Shown here piece by piece: positions 34,501 to 35,451 of a DNA stretch of 35,451 nt; position 1 is the stretch's first letter; each line of letters starts with the position of its first letter. The position numbers were made by a program, and so were the translations under genes. Below the pieces are notes generated by a model. It was not told where the DNA came from, did not search any database, and saw nothing but the letters and a program-made list of their open reading frames with translations. Source of the stretch: Bdellovibrio sp. (GTDB lineage: Bacteria; UBA10199; 2-02-FULL-44-16; DYJF01); contig DYJF01000016.1 of assembly GCA_020723205.1 (NCBI GenBank), positions 1 through 35,451 of the forward strand, read 5' to 3'.

Positions 34501-34937
34501 GCGTCCTTCCCGCTTTTTCCCCTGCCGAACCAGTTGCTGAAAATTCCAAGCGGGCCTACGGAGACGAAAGGCATCGCAACCGTCTCTCTTAGCGCGCCCC
34601 ACGGAGAGCCGGTGTTCGGGCGGCCGTGATCATCCGGTTTTTCGGTGCCGTTTCCGCTGGTGCCGCCTCCGGGTCCGTCTCCCGGACCGCCTTTTCTTTT
34701 GATGATGGCCAGAACGAGCACGAGAATCGCGAGTGGAAAAGTGATGAGCGGACCTATCCATCTATATTCGCCCGGATCCTCTTCTTTTTTTTCAGGCGCT
34801 GCACCATTCGTCCGGACGGCATCGGCTCGTGCTCCGCGCTGATCCAAGACGGGAAATTCGCCCGTCTCCGAAACTGCGGCGAGATAATAAGGCGGTTGCT
34901 GTGATGATGCAGGACCTGCGACACCGGGGGCGCTCAT
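28524..34937 (-). CDS. Giant membrane-anchored repeat protein, 2137 aa
   Basis: This is an unrecognised protein and the largest gene in the window. One transmembrane helix lies at about 60-80 (WIGPLITFPLAILVLVLAII) followed by KRK and a Gly-rich hinge. Four divergent helical domains of about 265-280 residues lie at about 398-660, 709-972, 1048-1314 and 1497-1774, separated by Pro/Ala-rich linkers. Each contains W-x-x-M-P/S-x-x-L-x-x-AFG, then YPxxFIxF, and ends with an NPGL/HPGL...YP-like block. Domains 1 and 4 share QA(V/I)LFLWNL; 2 and 3 share IIEFRWL. Shorter versions of the motif lie at about 287-324, 1405-1438 and 1990-2034. It ends with SALLPSGE (2080-2087) and 50 residues. An AGGGAG site and a promoter at 34991-35019 precede it. 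The role may be structural at the envelope; this is inference. Confidence 0.85.
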   Translation of the reverse strand: MSAPGVAGPASSQQPPYYLAAVSETGEFPVLDQRGARADAVRTNGAAPEKKEEDPGEYRWIGPLITFPLAILVLVLAIIKRKGGPGDGPGGGTSGNGTEKPDDHGRPNTGSPWGALRETVAMPFVSVGPLGIFSNWFGRGKSGKDATTSADEAPATPPPPAPKEPNLEAVIEQYKAAYSEQLAKLGVKKKEDQEVLLSYFAKWGIDDWSMLSESRRDHLTMTGGLPKKVIESTEVNLILRIEPDSNRETFSRQQIERLLTRARVFAWVSKNGESYAGKRSFIEIDGRAADIIQVWKDTDHKVKRARFNYHGGPIPESFIEYVNHRAGMGGDLLLVPVALKAEVPNSAPQAPVTAPAIAPAEAMSRPQASTAPQPLEAFSDLRLEAQAGTASPDVPSYIMNLAAFELPIIFDNDPLLNQLLTMGELRSRTDDGYAKTIAQAVLFLWNLALMRARPNSSLRQMNHTDRTPTRRFIEEQAIELIHLFPQSEPISKVAEGLRRRVRNDYMLFYEPDRQMADYVSEIAVSAFESSFFDKKTGRFNLDDIFIQLFVKRFALWKVNEVARIWGDMPDELREAFGRRAPGEGYPALFIEFMLAASGGLDISYALERNERPYKAHYGLDRDDSGTISRQVHEELAARFPGLLHYGHVFERIEHRRSWQRQEAAERNPQPKATAPAVAPRAPARTSPARPATRVAATRSGAPAQQMPPQYWVLSSRTIGKLYAVTQNERYVMTNIRAHLRAEPGADEADLTAMAYIIEFRWLLKGEMDHSPTTEFIKEQAWKLLENKTSLAAYRGAENRVGHHDDEYLKKLVQGYYFSVINKFGSIGTPASAQEIGYLQELAVLAFKKYFSSEDVGYFGLSDIYLDLFAREYAGLKLKELSHVWENMPKGLHQAFGKPTGGQPYPQLFLDFMLAVAKKGDEISIYYITGRQEDVDWTTEERRQAGKVLLSDYPGLGNYPLVLRTLTWHLAEKIAAQPAKTAAPPAPAAVAAPAEPSVSMERAVERAIVRDIADAMGLDEDVLEAEFPPLRPSTQAAPSAPAAPAAQEPYQIQGTRVFENLQSISMQHFSLQYVREVLRGEKDVYENFIHEMAVIIEFRWLMSGGTTPLYNRDFIFQQAASLTKDNSLRSQYRRGGFNYEKLYEQNLDWSSVQNRVGFMSGRGVDPSLAGITKQENDYLDALVVLAFRELFFRKDSGLIEIPLMYMDLFVTEFAPLKLKELAETWERMPKQLQDAFGPMRGRIYPSLFIEFLLTLAEQGGDIGHYFKAGIPENVDYYYSPAIAEDMKRFEGQLLKEHPGLAQYPSVLHALIRRRLATEASSVATQSAPAPVSPAAAPSAPVAPSALPESVRVQVPGFGPALVSSSLPTSARPAAPQVPSAPVAPATPAAQSEAFAAPRLQGTVFLKSVWVSMPEEIVDQFGGSHLPSPLPRWFSDFLSTVPNETDYAKVARLAEKYFYRTQARQTTPSATSPIAASATPAATVSAATTQSPPVGEGHYVIDLEVFDHLNPDSRFIRSVITKLRDEPVADKLDGMSDSDNLISIAQAILFLWNLRLVQSRYNIKLSHLKDYELAPTYEFVAQEAKNLARWSLVTKPAKTMDLAEFSEEMDMALRSYSYVSQIRSYLIRLASDGVKKSLYNSVSKKMDVPPVLTKLFAHDFAKFKIKELVSVWDKMSDDLRAAFGQPRPGDTYPQAFIDFILSIRHGGNLAFYFRRHDEPITLATMDAASAPGGDVNDVGFRTRVQVENELAKSNPGLMYYHELFSELARYLAYERREAEKSPAATTTPPRPLEHATPSAPRSTGSLFVDGVEIKPTQRATDEAQVTGLLAGADAQTTRDAQKLKELVLSGIKKFADKVGGLIADFELVNGIMNDAARSKSHQLFEDGRNFLKLSGHARHYYIHLAIEEYAHEVQAAFDESRPPIWFANFIEQIFRHRHRMTDIKEFEQQAAKFRFQKQDKVIANIFGVQKAVIDQIAGGVVVPDRQRGTISNLAAAAISAWEILEPVQKSWFVSQAIPELIARRGELPPAFIRWFSRHIAPELLKGNAPSGGATPAAQGGQGAGGGAAPAPHNGSEVGRAVSALLPSGEAPISQGGAAPHAWNPISGRAISMPARTMQPFVASFLRFTQPLRMNCQSLH

Positions 34938-34990
34938 ATATTTTTGCTCCCTTATATAACAACACCCCCAGAGATGTAGATAGGGCGCGG

Positions 34991-35019
34991 TCTATATAGG
35001 ATTTCGCCGCCATCCGCAA
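34991..35019 (-). promoter_or_regulatory. Promoter of the 2137-aa gene operon
   Basis: On the minus strand TTGCGG (35014-35019) and TATAGA (34991-34996) are 17 bases apart. This is in the 96-base gap between gpsA and the 2137-aa gene and would give a leader of about 45 bases. Confidence 0.5.
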
Positions 35020-35033
35020 GTACATTGTATCTA

Positions 35034-35451
35034 TTACTTAATTATCGAACGGAGCTCGTCCTTTAAGGGCAGGGAGCACAGCCAAGCGACGGCCTCTTTG
35101 GGTTTTAAGTCGTGATGCAACATCCGGTACACGGCTTCGCATATGGGCGCGTTAATATTATGTTTTTTGGCCAAGTGATAGACCGCCTCCGCCGTGGGGA
35201 TGCCCTCCGCCACCATCTTCATCTCCTTGAGGATCGAGTCCAGAGACAGCCCCTCGCCCAGCTTCTTGCCGACGGTGTGGTTCCTCGAGAGGTCCGCGGT
35301 GCAGGTCAGCACGAGGTCGCCTATCCCGGAAAGCCCTATGAATGTCAGGGGATTGGCGCCGAGCGCGCGGCCTATCTTCACCATTTCATAGAGGCCGCGC
35401 GTGATGATGGCGGCGCGCGCGTTGTGGCCGAACCCGAGTCCGTCTCCCATT
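35034..35451 (-). CDS. gpsA: Glycerol-3-phosphate dehydrogenase GpsA, N-terminal part outside window
   Basis: The C-terminal about 139 residues of NAD(P)-dependent glycerol-3-phosphate dehydrogenase are present. The enzyme makes sn-glycerol-3-phosphate for phospholipids. The substrate-domain motifs GLGFGHNARAAIITRGLYEM, TFIGLSGIGDLVLTC and SRNHTVGKKLGEGLSLDSI are intact. MVAEGIPTAEAVYHLAKK and an ordinary C-terminus follow. The gene runs off the right edge on the minus strand, so the coenzyme-binding N-terminal half cannot be checked. The ATG at 35450 is internal. Confidence 0.97.
   Translation of the reverse strand, partial: MGDGLGFGHNARAAIITRGLYEMVKIGRALGANPLTFIGLSGIGDLVLTCTADLSRNHTVGKKLGEGLSLDSILKEMKMVAEGIPTAEAVYHLAKKHNINAPICEAVYRMLHHDLKPKEAVAWLCSLPLKDELRSIIK

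Noticed and set aside
29269-34592. Many plus-strand frames opposite the 2137-aa gene
   Set aside because: All are antisense shadows; the minus-strand frame is uninterrupted over 6.4 kb with coherent repeats and a ribosome-binding site.

Overview
The window looks like chromosome from a free-living or environmental Gram-negative bacterium of the deltaproteobacterial type in the broad sense. The evidence is a GroEL, Tat export genes, signal-peptide outer-membrane barrels, an RRM protein, hopanoid side-chain genes (hpnH, hpnG), a three-gene F0 block separated from F1, and many proteins with no recognisable family. The exact lineage cannot be fixed from sequence reading alone. Coding density is high, the reading direction changes often, and no phage, IS transposase or CRISPR array is visible. 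The window cuts groEL (left edge) and gpsA (right edge).

Layout. 1-3.7 kb: groEL end with a strong terminator, a promoter-driven outer-membrane barrel gene and an RRM RNA-binding protein. 3.7-5.35 kb: a small membrane protein, a GIY-YIG/RNHCP fusion, a small carbonic-anhydrase-like protein and a degenerate-looking HNH nuclease. 5.36-5.70 kb: a tRNA-Asn(GTT) gene interrupted inside its anticodon by a 263-nt group I intron. 5.9-10.0 kb: an unknown 461-aa protein, then tatA-tatB-tatC and a TGS-type uridine/nucleoside kinase. 10.0-12.5 kb (minus): a cysteine-peptidase-like protein, a helical protein, a ComEA-like secreted HhH protein and a 62-aa conserved protein. 12.6-16.7 kb: a polyprenyl diphosphate synthase (minus), an alpha/beta hydrolase, a small outer-membrane barrel and adenine deaminase. 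16.7-19.4 kb (minus): hpnH-hpnG and a membrane-anchored unknown. 19.5-22.5 kb: hemL, then atpZ-atpI-atpB-atpE and tRNA-Arg(ACG). 22.5-24.2 kb (minus): a DUF362/ferredoxin protein carrying an in-frame palindromic repeat, and a LOG-like Rossmann protein. 24.3-34.9 kb (minus): a cluster of unusual proteins. 35.0 kb: gpsA end.

The most unusual part is the 24.3-34.9 kb cluster. A 2137-aa protein has one membrane segment near its N-terminus, four divergent helical domains of about 270 residues separated by Pro/Ala-rich linkers, and further short repeats. It is followed by a 283-aa two-helix membrane protein, a 73-aa Sm-like protein and a 120-aa secreted protein in what looks like one operon. A separate 798-aa membrane-anchored protein carries the same short repeat motif (W, then a few residues on an F, then LPxxFIRWF-like). 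Three of these proteins, plus the 461-aa protein 17 kb away on the other strand, end in a common C-terminal module: a V-x-G-L-L-P-S-G-E-like motif followed by about 47-54 residues. This is a candidate undescribed C-terminal sorting or assembly tag for a family of surface or envelope proteins. The function is inference; the motifs themselves are visible in the sequence.

The second notable element is the tRNA-Asn group I intron. P1 with its U-G pair, P2 and P9 with GAAA loops, and the R and S core elements forming P7 can all be read directly, and splicing restores a 7-nt anticodon loop with GTT.
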